A DNA stretch of 64,000 nucleotides from Eukaryota sp. TZLM1-RC (lineage: Eukaryota > Metamonada: BaSk clade), in assembly GCA_040285825.1 (NCBI GenBank), contig JAUPSS010000004.1, positions 2,150,550-2,214,549 on the forward strand. The letters run 5' to 3'. The notes under the pieces are model-generated. The model was not told where the DNA came from. It saw only the letters and a program-made list of their open reading frames with translations, and did no database searches. Below are positions 52,569 through 62,570 of the stretch, piece by piece (positions within the stretch are counted from its first letter, which is position 1; the number at the start of each line of letters is the position of its first letter). A program made the position numbers and the translations under genes.

Positions 52569-54523
52569 ATGTCAGACACCCCCTTTGTGTTACGTGTATT
52601 CACTCGGTCTTGTGCACTTAACTTGTTGCTGACCCCTGCAACGGTGCAACAACTTCAGACTGACCTTCCTTTGGTCACCGAGATTTGTCATGAAGCTTCT
52701 TTATTACTTCAATCTTTTCTTCTAAATTTTCCGTTGGCATCTAGAGCTTTAGTGGAACAGGATGTATGGTATCTGTTTATGACCGTCATCACCACTGGTG
52801 CCTTTCCAAACCCATCCACCTCTAAAGGTCAACGCCAATTACTTCATATCTTTTACAGTGGACTTCTTCCTGAATGTCCACAAAACAGGTTTCTTGTTTC
52901 TTCATGGGAATATTCTTTGTTGCCTTATAGAAATTCATTCAATCTTTTTCTCAATGCTTGGCTGCAGTCTCAGAATTGTAATTTTATCAATAGAAAAGGG
53001 TTTTCTCCTTACCTTGCTTGTCGGGCTCGTCAATTGGCGTCTAACGCGAAGACAAGTTTACCTAAAATTTGTCAATCCTGGACAAAAAACTTTATTCGTG
53101 CTCATTGTAGAGCTCTAGATAAAACAAATGTCTTTGCAAATAATATTCTCTCACTTTTGCCAGACGAACCATTAGCCCAACCCGAGGAAGTAGTAGTTGA
53201 TTCTGTTCTTGAATACTTCATCAATTTCAATCTGAATAATTCAAGAGAAAAATTCTTCTTATTAAATGCATGTAAGTTTATCTTGAATCTCCTTCAAAGA
53301 TTTCCTACCATTGCCTCCCTACTGTCCTCACATAATAAAATCACCTTTTCATCAAAGGAAATTGGTGAGCTTTTTCTCTTCAATCTTAAAATTTCACAAT
53401 ACTTACTCACTTTCTTTTCTCATATGCATTGCTGGAAGAAATTTAGAATAATACCTTTAGCTTCTCATAAAGGTTCTAAATTTATTGAGGTACCTTCACA
53501 AATTTTCCACTCTGTGAAAAAATTTCCAATTATTGAAGGATCATCTTCCAAAACAAAGTTTAGCAAAAATACATGTCTGAAACGAATATTCAAACAATGT
53601 CCTTACCAAAAATTCAATATCAACAGAAAAAGTTTGAAAAATAGATTTAACAAAATTTTATTGAAAACTAATGGTAATGAACTGCTTTTGACCTTTGAAG
53701 GTAAAAATAATGACTCAGAAAACACAGATGAGCTGGATGAACCACCGAAAAAGAAAAGAAGATCAAAAAATGAAATGAAAAGTGACCCTAATGCCAACAA
53801 AACCAGAGAAACACAGTTGAAGGGTACTAAAAAAATGCCCCGTCGAAGACGTAGACATCCAGTCGAAATAATGTCTGAAAGGCCCCTTATTGGTGTTGAT
53901 CTGGGCCAATCTAGATTATGTGGTTACTTCTTAGATGATTATCAATGTGGAGTTATCCCTTGTCCAACTGGCAGGAGATACATGACAAAACCTTCACCCA
54001 GTAAACACTCTCCCAACCAATATTTCCGTTCAAAATTTCAACCAATATTTGAACCATTGAAATTTGTTCAGGAGGAAGGTGTATTCGGAAAGTAATCGCC
54101 AGAAATGGAAAATAATTAACTTTGATACCCGCAGACGAAAAGAGAGACGGTTCTGAGAGAGTCTCAAAAAATTCCAAGGCTGGCTGGACATCCTGAAAAA
54201 CTCTATCTTGCTGTTAGTTCTGCTAATTTCCCTTCTCATTGCCGAAAAGTCAATCGATATTGATCAGCAAGGGCTTTCAGAAAATGGCTGTGTTATCAAA
54301 AGGACGTGAAGCACTTGTCAACCAGTGAATTCAATACAAGCAAACTGTCAAGTTGTTGCATGTCCGAGAATATTCAAACAGGCTCATGGCACATGCGTAT
54401 TTGTACTGAGTGTCAAATAGTATATGACAAAGATATTTCCGCTCCAAAAGTATTCAAATTAAGAAGAAAGCGGAATTGTGGCCGGAAAGATACATTTGCC
54501 CAGATGCTCTGTTGAGAAGATGA
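52569..54523 (+). pseudogene. Fanzor (TnpB-like RNA-guided nuclease) family A, copy A2
   Basis: The first 508 codons (52569-54095) are open and include the whole N-terminal helical region, a lysine-rich linker (KKKRRSK) that could be a nuclear localisation signal, and RuvC-I (GVDLGQSRLCGY). A one-base change then shifts the frame, and further stops follow. The RuvC-II glutamate (TSEFNTSKLSSCC) and zinc ribbon (CTEC) are still readable at 54306-54515. The RuvC-III aspartate remains (YDKDISA), but the following A-A-K-N is damaged. A1 and A2 are broken at different places. Confidence 0.9.
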
Positions 54524-54557
54524 ATGGGGAACCTGAGCATATAGAAACATAAACTTT

Positions 54558-54798
54558 TGAGACCGATCTACAAATGCCCTAGTAGCATTTGGTAGATCCA
54601 CTTAGATACATCAAGTCGCGAGGCTTTGTTCTGTGAAAACAGTAGGTGTATTTAAGTGAGGTAGCCCATTGATGAAGATCATGATTGTCTTTGTCAAATG
54701 ATGCTACATGTCTCTTACAGCCTGTGAGTAGACACTGAGGGAGTTGAAAACAGGAGTGAATTTCACAGGAAAATGCAAGATAAGTGAAATTCACAGTA
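54558..54798 (+). ncRNA. Candidate omega RNA / right end of Fanzor A2
   Basis: The stem-loop at 54565-54598 pairs GATCTACAAATGC with GCATTTGGTAGATC, with one bulged base. The downstream sequence is nearly the same as in A1 and A3. It ends in a doubled GTGAAATTCAC-type palindrome at about 54756-54794. The end of this module is about 100 bp before the FCF1 start codon. Confidence 0.45.
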
Positions 54799-54895
54799 TA
54801 TTGTAATTGAATCAATTTGATGCGAAATTCTCAGAAGACTCAACCTCTCTCCATCAAAGCAACTTATTCCATTGTTTTAGACACTTTCTCTAAAA

Positions 54896-55504
54896 ATGGG
54901 AAAAATACGCAAGGTCCCAGCACCCAAACTCAAGAGGATGATTAATCCCAAGGACAGTAGAATGTTTGCTCACTTTTAATCTTATCCCAGTGTCAAGAAT
55001 CAAAAGGAATCAGCAAAGAAACCTTCACAACCAAACGAAGTAGCAATACGTCATGTTCCACAGGTGTCCTCTTCTTTCTTCTTCCAACACAACTCTGCTC
55101 TTGGTCCTCCTTATCATGTCATTTGTGATACCAACTTTATCCACTTTTCCGTCAAGAACAAGCTTACCATTGATCAAGCCCTCATTGACTGCCTTCACGC
55201 AAAATGCATACCGCTTGTCACCGACTGCATTATCGCTGAACTTGAAAAACTTGGTCAAAAGTATCGTGTGGCTCTCCGTATTGCCAAGTCCTCCATGTTT
55301 CAAAGACTTCCCTGTACTCATAAAGGAACATATGCCGATGATTGTATATGTGATCGAGCGACTGCACACCCCATATACCTTGTGGGAACATGTGATCGAG
55401 ATTTGAAGAGAAGAATTCGCAAGATCCCAGGTATTCCAATATTGTGTATCAAGGCAAGAAAGTATACAGTGGAAAGGTTACCAGAAGCTTTAAATGCACC
55501 ATAG
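54896..55504 (+). CDS. FCF1: FCF1/UTP24 rRNA-processing PIN endonuclease
   Basis: Nucleolar PIN-domain nuclease of the SSU processome that cuts pre-rRNA at A1 and A2. 193 aa (typical 198) from exon 1 54896-54963 and exon 2 54991-55504, separated by a 27-nt intron (GTTTGC...TCCCAG). The spliced N-terminus starts MGKIRKVPAPKLKRM. The PIN domain has FFQHNSALGPPYHVICDTNFIHFS, TDCIIAELEKLGQKYRVALRIAK, LPCTHKGTYADDC and TCDRDLKRRIRKIPGIP, containing the conserved acidic metal ligands. Without the intron the first exon stops after 28 codons. The promoter region must overlap the end of Fanzor A2. Confidence 0.95.
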
Positions 55505-55546
55505 TTTTAGTCAGCTCCATTTAATTTAGAATTTTATTCAAAAAAT

Positions 55547-56203
55547 TTACTGGAAGTTTATTGTTTCAAAAACAACACTAGATATGTCATTTAACCAGTC
55601 ATCCAGTGAATAATTCAGTTCATTAGTATTTTTAGCATTATTAAAAACCTTTTTTAATCTGTTTTCAACATTATTTACATTCACATTGTAGAAAATATCT
55701 CGAATCCAACTAACTAATTCCCGTATTACAGAGTCGTGACAGAGATCTTCAACTTCTATTAATTGATATAAAAGTTTAACATTTTCAAAAAGTCTCTTGA
55801 TACTCAAAAAAGAAGAAATTGCTGATCTGAATCTCTCATATGGAACTAGCTCAAAAGAGTCAGCTGAAAGAAGTGTTAAAGCTCTGGTAGATACAGTTGA
55901 AGGAAGAGGATCCAATAATAATGACAAAAGCGAATTGAAAGAATCACCTAGAACAAAGTCCGAAAGAGCCTGATAAGCAGCTACACAATTATCATTTAAA
56001 GAATTTTCATCTGTAGGATTGAAGATGAGGGAAATGTACCGTGCAGCTCTCTGTATCGCAGTATGCTCAGAAGTAGCAGACTTAAAGTAGTCATGTAAGA
56101 ATACTTCAGGGTCTGTTGGACGTAGTTCCAACAATAACGTTAAAACATCTTCATAATACATAGACAAATTTTCTCTCTGAAACAAATCTGATAGAGGGGA
56201 CAT
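55547..56203 (-). CDS. TPGS1-like protein (tubulin polyglutamylase complex)
   Basis: 218 aa, mainly helical. The N-terminus MYYEDVLTLLLELRPTDPEVFLHDYF is the RIIa/DPY30-like dimerisation helix pair found in TPGS1 (pattern LL-x-L-x-x-RP-x-x-P-x-x-FL-x-x-YF). TPGS1 helps target the TTLL1 polyglutamylase to axonemes and centrioles. The rest is helical without motifs. Fanzor C2 ends immediately before the ATG. BBS5 in the same window fits a ciliary context. Other RIIa-fold ciliary proteins remain possible. Confidence 0.6.
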   Translation of the reverse strand: MSPLSDLFQRENLSMYYEDVLTLLLELRPTDPEVFLHDYFKSATSEHTAIQRAARYISLIFNPTDENSLNDNCVAAYQALSDFVLGDSFNSLLSLLLDPLPSTVSTRALTLLSADSFELVPYERFRSAISSFLSIKRLFENVKLLYQLIEVEDLCHDSVIRELVSWIRDIFYNVNVNNVENRLKKVFNNAKNTNELNYSLDDWLNDISSVVFETINFQ

Positions 56204-56204
56204 C

Positions 56205-57204
56205 GTCTAGCAGCACAAAAATGTCAAATAGTAGTAACCCGTTGAGATTTCTGGAATATGAAGATGAAATGAATCTTTTCAAAACTCGGGCACTTTCATT
56301 TCCTTCAGGATACTGATCAACATGAATCATATAAGAGCAGCATTGACATTACGATTCCATAGACATCCACACATCTTGCAAGTGAGTTATCCATGTCTAA
56401 GGACCGTTGGAGTCTTTGCTCTCCTGTAAGCTCTTGGGCTAGGTACTCGATGTTTCTTTACATTTTCGCCTTCTTTTTTCTCGAGTACACATGCATGACA
56501 TCAACAACTTGTTCTATATTCATCCAGCAGCACTAGACGGAAGTTACGTTTTTTGAACATCTTTCGATAACCAACATTCTTTGTAGGTGCATGATGTTTA
56601 AAATTGGTTTGCTTCCAATCACCCATCACTACAATGTTATCTTCTGGACCTCCAAACTTATTTTCAAATTCATCCATCCATTTTGCTTCAAATCTCTCTG
56701 TGGCCATGAATCTTCGCAGCTTCATGACTCTTAATTCTGTATTACAGTAAAAAGCTCCAACATGGAGCGAAGAGTTGTTTTTTGCCTAGTTTAGGAATTC
56801 TTCATGATTTAGAGTTTTTTTTGAAAATTGTTTTAATTCTTCTTTCCACTCCTTTACAGTTTTGTTTTCATAAATCCATGATTCTTTGCCATTCTTATAG
56901 TATTTTTGATGGTCTTTGTTCAGAGTTTCTCTTCTCCTTTGAGAAGCAGTGAGCCTTCTGAAAGTATATTCCTTTAGTTTTGTTTTCTTGTTTTCATTTG
57001 CAGGAGGAGGATTTTGTTTTGGCCTGAAGTCTAGAATCTACTGTTTTGTCTTTTTGTTTTTTTCCATTCTGTTAATAAAACCTCTATTTCTTCCTTTGTT
57101 TTCTTAATGACCCCATTCGTCCCATTCTTATCTTGCATCTGTTGGTGTTGAGTTTGGTTCAGTTAACTTGTTGGGATTTGGGTAATTTAATTTTCGTTTA
57201 CAGA
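56205..57204 (-). pseudogene. Fanzor family C, copy C2, 5' truncated
   Basis: Minus-strand relative of C1. Homology begins just after RuvC-I (57204), so the first aspartate is missing. The frame 56725-56501 has VVMGDWKQTNFKHHAPT and RuvC-II (LLDEYRTSC). After a frameshift the end reads TCKMCGCLWNRNVNAALI. This gives the second zinc pair and RuvC-III, but with Asn where Asp is expected. It finishes with the same TGACATTTTTGTGCT end as C1, directly before the TPGS1-like start codon. Confidence 0.82.
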
Positions 57205-57324
57205 TTCAACTACAGAGAAGGTAATTATTGAGTGAAAGTGTAAAGAAATCATTTTCCAATTTCATTCAATAAAATTGTTTTTTCTTACAATAAAGGTCCT
57301 CATCTTAATGTAAACTTTGTCAGC

Positions 57325-58026
57325 ATGTCATTTAACATAGCATTCTTAGATGATGTACTTCTTCAATTCAATAGTTTTGATGATAAATCTTTCAAAGCAT
57401 TTCGTCAACTTTGGTCGGCTGTTCATGGACCATCCTTTACTTTGCATCTCCCTCAACCTAAACTTTTCACTCAACAATACAATCCTGTTCAACCTGATGG
57501 TCCTATTGATCTCAATTTCACAGATCCCGAGTACGCACCTATTCAACAGTGTTTTGTTTACATAATAACCAAACACATTGAACCTTTCCTTCACAGTTCA
57601 CCTTCATCCATTACCCCCGCTGTATTCCTCCTTTACTCTCTATACTACACTCAATATCCCCCCATTTCCAGCATCCTGTTCCCTGCCTCTCTTGCCTCTT
57701 CTCTTGTAGAATCATTACATCAATTAATGTTTTCTGATTGTTATATATGCCTTTCTCGACTGTTCCACACTGGAGCCATTGTGCTGTATGATTCTGTATG
57801 TCCTCCTTTTGGTATTGAACATCCTTCTTGTACTCCTTCTCTAGAAGATGTTTCTCAGTTTCCTCTCACTGAAGCCTTACCTGATCATTTTGTTGATTCA
57901 TTGGATGTATTAAGTAGATCATTGGCTAGCGAGTTGGCTGAGAAGGGTATTGAATTAGACCGTAGCTACTCTGATGGTTTTGGTAGTCAATTGAAGGAGG
58001 AAATGATGTCATTTGAGGATGGTTAA
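57325..58026 (+). CDS. SNAPC1 (SNAP43)-like snRNA-activating complex subunit
   Basis: 233 aa. SNAPc binds the proximal sequence element of snRNA promoters for Pol II and Pol III. SFKAFRQLWSAVHG, the central PAVFLLYSLYYTQY and DCYICLSRLFHTGAIVLYDS match the SNAPC1 core (F-x-x-LW; G-A-L-Y-L-L-Y-x-L-Y-x-T-Q; RL-x-x-x-x-AF). The C-terminus is short compared with animal proteins (about 370 aa), as in other protists. The first ATG fits. LINE-G starts 40 bp after the stop codon. Confidence 0.8.
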   Translation: MSFNIAFLDDVLLQFNSFDDKSFKAFRQLWSAVHGPSFTLHLPQPKLFTQQYNPVQPDGPIDLNFTDPEYAPIQQCFVYIITKHIEPFLHSSPSSITPAVFLLYSLYYTQYPPISSILFPASLASSLVESLHQLMFSDCYICLSRLFHTGAIVLYDSVCPPFGIEHPSCTPSLEDVSQFPLTEALPDHFVDSLDVLSRSLASELAEKGIELDRSYSDGFGSQLKEEMMSFEDG

Positions 58027-58346
58027 AGCATCTTGAAGTTTTTTTTATTATTAATTTTTTTGGTTTTAAACAATCTTTATTTATTAAAAAACTTATAAAT
58101 CAACATCTAAATAATCCATCTCTCCCAAAACAAAACAACTAGATGCAACTCTCTCATAGTGAGATCCAAGAAAAAACAAAGCATCAGAGACCATCTTAAA
58201 CATCCCCTTAAAAATAGAAAACACAATTCTATTTTGCCAAAACAATCTGTTGAAATTTCTGTTGGTTCTTCTCTTTACAATCATTTCAAAATCTGCCAAA
58301 AAACGTAAGCCGTGGGAGCAAGCGAACCAAATAGAGAAAATACAAA

Positions 58347-59651
58347 GGGAAAACTCCAAAATCCACACGTTTTTCAAAGATAGAACAAAATCCACACTTG
58401 CAAAACAAAATCCACACACTTTCATAGATTCACAACACAATCCACATTTCCTATGAACATTGATCTTAAACGTCTTAGGAACGATGCAACATTGGTGGCA
58501 ACAGAACATAAGACATTTGAGTCGAGATTGGACTTACAGACCTTCTTACATCAACTTGCACTTCACCACAACAGTAGATGCAGCTGGACATACATTTCCT
58601 CTTGCTTTCGGAGTAGTTGAAAATGAACATTATGATTCTTGGAAATGGTTTATAGAAGAGCTAAAGAAGGTTTTTGATTTGACTGGTATTACTGTCATAT
58701 CTGATCGACAAAAACGACTTATCAAGGCTGTTGGGGAAACGTTGCAAACCTCTGCTCATGCATTTTGTGTAAAGCATCTTGCCGATAATGCCAACGGTAA
58801 AGGTTCTAAAAAGGCCCGACCGTTCATATTCCGATTGGCCAAATGCGGTTCCAAAGTTGAATACGAGAAATTGTTGCGTGAAATGACGTTAGTGAGTCCA
58901 GTTGCTGCAAACTACATCCGTAATACGGCTGAACCACACCATTGGGTTGAATATCAATTTCCAGGGAACAGATGTGGTCATGTTACCAGCAACATAGTTG
59001 AATGTGTAAATGCGTGCATTGCAGAAGCTCGTCAGCTTCCAATTGTACATATGTTTGAATCGATTAGGTCAATGTTGGCGAGATGGTTTATTACGAGAAG
59101 AAAAGAAGCACGAAACTTATCATCAACTATTGTCTGCAGAGCAAATGATATTTTGGAACAGAGACTGTTACAATCTCGAGATTTAAAAGCTGTGGAATTG
59201 GACCAAGCTGAATTTGAAGTGAGAGAGAACGGCATTGTATTTACTGTCAATGTGGATTCCAACGAATGCTCATGTGGAGCTTTTTTCAAGTCTTAATATA
59301 GTTTTTTAATATACTAACTCAACCTCCAATTCCTACACCGCGAGCAGGAAGACCAGGAGTCGTTAGGAAGAGGAGAAGTAATGAACCAAGAGGACCCAAC
59401 AGCCGTAGTGAGAAGTTTACTGATGCAGTTGAACCAGCGCCCAAACAACGACGCAAGTACACATGTAAAGTATGTGGTGTCGAAGGACATAACGCAAGAG
59501 GATGTCCCAACAAAGATAAAGAATAGCTAATAAACAAGATTGTGTGGATATTGATGTTTTTGGAGTTTCTGTGTGGATTGTGAAATCTTTTGATGAAAGT
59601 GTGTGGATTTTGCTCCATTTTGAAGAAAAATGTGGAAAATGAATTTATCCC
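58347..59651 (+). mobile_element. Mutator-like (MULE) DNA transposon with 9-bp target duplication
   Basis: 1305 bp flanked by the direct repeat AAATACAAA at 58338-58346 and 59652-59660. Both ends begin GGGA (read inward), then carry several AAAATCCACAC motifs: left near 58359, 58388, 58409 and 58436; right, inverted, near 59541, 59572 and 59601. The best-conserved inverted arms are at about 58408-58446 and 59569-59608. A 9-bp duplication is typical of MULEs. The element is short, so it is an internally deleted copy. Confidence 0.9.
58462..59528 (+). pseudogene. MULE transposase, partial
   Basis: The open frame 58460-59296 opens with a TTG and has no good start. It contains VDAAGHTFPLAFGVVENEHYDSWKWF, VISDRQKRLIKAV, FCVKHLADNANGK and WVEYQFPGNRCGHVTSNIVEC, the MULE DDE core, then a half SWIM zinc finger (NECSCGAFFKS) at the stop. 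After a break, another frame to 59526 encodes an arginine-rich linker and a CCHC zinc knuckle (CKVCGVEGHNARGC). Both are normal parts of MULE transposases, so the end of the SWIM finger has been deleted. The N-terminal FAR1/MULE zinc finger is missing. Confidence 0.88.
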
Positions 59652-60688
59652 AAATACAAATGGATATATAATTTGTATTTTACATGCTGTTGGCTGAACA
59701 ATTTGGACAAAGGTTCATTGTATTTTTTGATTTTGAAATTTTCAGCATTTGAAAGAGAATTATGAATTTCATAATTTGTAAGCCTTTCGTTTGAGACATA
59801 ACAAGGATCAACAGACATCACGTCTATTAAAATGAAGGTTCCATCTAATCCAGGTAATTCACCTCTATTATTCCTATGAAAATCATCTTCATTATCAAAC
59901 AGATTTGACAACAGAGGTTCCAAAAAAGAATTCAATTCTATGAGACTTACACATACAATATAATTGGTCTCTTACAGCTTCGTGAACCTTGCTTCTAAAA
60001 GTAATCAAATGTTAACAATTTAACAAATGAGTAATTGTAATTTTTCGAGAGAACATTTACAAGTAGAATTATGAGATAAATTGTCCGGCCAGATAAAGGA
60101 ACGAAATCTTTTATTCAAAGTTTAAACAGAATCATTTATGAGAGTGCCATGAACTTAAAGAATTGTTGTTACTAAGGCAGAAGAAGTACTATCACACATA
60201 TCTTGTAAAAGATTTGCAAAAGAGGGATTCTTTTTCTTGGCCAAGCCAAGTGTAACATCAAAATTCAAGGTTTCAAAAATCTTTGACAATTTTTGTTGAA
60301 GCGTTTTACAGCAAAACTGTAAATTAAAAAGAGATCGTTGGAATTTCTTGAATTGGTTGGGGAAAACATTTGGTCCAAATTTGTGGTGGCAATCTATCGA
60401 GTTCACAAGATAACTCATACAAATATGGACTGCAACTGGGAACTAACAGATGAGAATCTTCAGGAAATCTACCAGAAAATTCACAATTAGAATTCTTGCC
60501 CCCACCCAAAAATGCTGATTGACACAAAATAGAAGATTTACTAAATCCAATACCACCCAAATTTGCTGAAGAAAATAAGTGATTTTTCAACATTCCTGGT
60601 TCTACATCCAATAAATCAGCAAAAAACAAATATTAATAAATTTGAATATATATTATCTCTTCTTGATTTGAACATTCTTTATATTTCT

Positions 60689-61249
60689 ATGCGTGCTGTA
60701 GTTAAATCAACTGATATAGTACCCCTGTTATCCAATCAAAGTCTCCTTTCGATCAGAGACCATTTTAGCTCTGAACTTGACTACCTTTTAGTGGTTTATA
60801 AACCATCAACAGACTTTTGGAATGTACGTGATCTATTACCTCATCTCGGTCTTACTGCATATCAAGCCCCACTTTCAGAATTACCTTATCCAATGGAGCG
60901 TGTAATCGATTGCATGGATGTTATTCTTTCTCAGTTTGTTGAGATTGTGTCACAATTTGTGGAGCTTTCTGTCCGTTTAGAGACCTTGATCAACAATATT
61001 TATACATATACGGGAAACTGGCCATCCTCTGGCGCTGTGAATATTGTTATATTCAGCTTGTTTCTTATTTCCCAATCTCCAGATAGGGATATTCACGACA
61101 TACTAGAAACCGTCAATACAATCGTTCAGCGCAGAGGAGTGTTCTCCACGGGGTTGACATCCATTAAACAGTTCAAAATAAGCAGGGTGGTCAAGGCCAT
61201 GCAGGAAAGGTGTGAAAGGACACCTGCGTTATTTAAAGTGGATGATTGA
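60689..61249 (+). CDS. Unknown helical protein
   Basis: 186 aa from the first ATG that lies outside the LINE-G sequence; the frame is open upstream to 60563 but that part overlaps the LINE. The sequence is helical with a hydrophobic stretch VNIVIFSLFLISQSP near 125-140 and an amphipathic region before it. No family recognised. A missing upstream exon, displaced by LINE-G, is possible. Confidence 0.55.
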   Translation: MRAVVKSTDIVPLLSNQSLLSIRDHFSSELDYLLVVYKPSTDFWNVRDLLPHLGLTAYQAPLSELPYPMERVIDCMDVILSQFVEIVSQFVELSVRLETLINNIYTYTGNWPSSGAVNIVIFSLFLISQSPDRDIHDILETVNTIVQRRGVFSTGLTSIKQFKISRVVKAMQERCERTPALFKVDD

Positions 61250-61368
61250 TACAATCCATTTGGGATACAATTGTAGATTAAAGTTTAAGATATACATAAC
61301 CATATCTAGGTAAAAATCATCAATATTGTAATATTCAAGAATCATTTAAAAAAACACAGTTAAAGTTA

Positions 61369-62127
61369 TTATTTAGATAATTCTACCAAAAATAAGTTGA
61401 AATTTTTTACTAATAAATCAATGGATTTGAAAAGAGTTTTCCTTGACTCTCGATCAACCTGAGTATCGTTAAACAATTTTGAACATAATTGACCAACAAA
61501 ATGATCACTAAATTGACAAATTAATTTAATATTATAACAAAAATAATTACTTATAAACAACAAACAATTATTAGTTTCCAATCTATTTAAAGAAACTTGG
61601 GTACAAAGAAAATCACATCCCAATTGAGAGAAACAAACCCTACTTAAAAGACGACATTTCTGTGGTATATCGAGATCAGAATCATTACAGTTGCTATTTA
61701 CGGAAACAAACTCAAAAGTCTGACAAAAGGACCTCAACCTTGTGATTCCAATGGTTGCTAGTAGTTGTCTCCGCCTATGGTTGGATGTAGATCTCTGGTG
61801 TTGACTACCTTTGACGACTGATAAAGATGAGAGGTCTTTGAGAGCACAAGACCTCGAGTGACACAGACTAAGCAGATATTGATTTGTTTGGTGCTGTTGG
61901 GCCAGAGCTGATCGTAAACCAGAGAGTTGAGTACAATCGTCCTGAAGAGATAATTCCTTCTCAGAAAGTGTATGTTGAAGCAGGGGATAGTCCGTATGGA
62001 TTTTAATATCATCTAGTTTTGTAGAAAGAACAGATGACAAATGATTGGCTTCAATACGAAGAGAAGAGACTTCATGTGCTAGTGAAGCTGTCATTATTTG
62101 ATCTCTCTCAAAAGAAAGTATATCCAT
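61369..62127 (-). CDS. Unknown protein with N-terminal coiled coil
   Basis: 252 aa. Residues 1-110 form a coiled coil rich in Leu, Ser and Gln. A basic patch (NHRRRQ) follows, and then a cysteine-containing helical domain. No domain recognised. It converges on the unknown gene that ends at 61249. Confidence 0.55.
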   Translation of the reverse strand: MDILSFERDQIMTASLAHEVSSLRIEANHLSSVLSTKLDDIKIHTDYPLLQHTLSEKELSLQDDCTQLSGLRSALAQQHQTNQYLLSLCHSRSCALKDLSSLSVVKGSQHQRSTSNHRRRQLLATIGITRLRSFCQTFEFVSVNSNCNDSDLDIPQKCRLLSRVCFSQLGCDFLCTQVSLNRLETNNCLLFISNYFCYNIKLICQFSDHFVGQLCSKLFNDTQVDRESRKTLFKSIDLLVKNFNLFLVELSK

Positions 62128-62570
62128 GATGAGGTATCCAGATTAACTTAGAGACAATGGATTTGCGTAGTCTAGGCGACTGGCTTCTGTTTGAAGTACC
62201 AGTCTATAAGAAAGAATTGGTGTGCACTTCAAAAATGCTTCAATGCCTTCAACATATGAGAATTTCGTTTTTTAGCAATGTATTCACAATACATGTTTAA
62301 AATGGCAATAACAACTGAAAGCAAAGGTTTGATAAGGTATCGTGTTGTCAAACATTATCGGTTGTCCTTCATTATTCACCAAGAGAAACTCCTAATAAAA
62401 GCTTGTTGTGTGGTACTTCTCTCCATAAAAGTGAAAACAATGAATCATGTGTTCTATTGGTAATTTGAAAGTGCATTTAGTGAAAACCATTTCTTTTAAA
62501 AACAAACCTAGGTAATTTACTATTAAAACCGACATTTCATATACACAAACTCCAAAAATTACACTTATAA
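62128..62570. other. Intergenic between two minus-strand genes
   Basis: AT-rich, with no further gene recognised. It holds the promoter of the coiled-coil gene and the 3' end of RAB24. Confidence 0.4.

Larger units (their letters stand above)
52418..54798 (+). mobile_element. Fanzor family A element, copy A2
   Basis: The second nearly full-length family A element. It shares both ends and most of its sequence with A1. It lies between the start of the DUF504 gene (minus, 52363) and FCF1 (plus, ATG 54896), that is inside what was probably a shared promoter. The A-rich stretch of about 60 bp between stop codon and stem-loop in A1 is missing here. Confidence 0.87.
58066..60625 (-). mobile_element. 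LINE subfamily delta, split by a MULE (LINE-G)
   Basis: Minus-strand LINE remnant with SANLGGIGFSKSSILCQSAFLGGGKN (60629-60324), AKKKNPSFANLLQDMCDST (60418-60155), endonuclease block NRGELPGLDGTFILIDVMS and NFKIKKYN (59935-59645), and the last exon-like part at 58330-58093 (CSHGLRFLADFEMIVKRRT). Bases 58347-59651 are a MULE insertion. Removing it, with one copy of its target duplication, restores a continuous match to LINE-B. The reverse transcriptase is absent. Confidence 0.85.
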
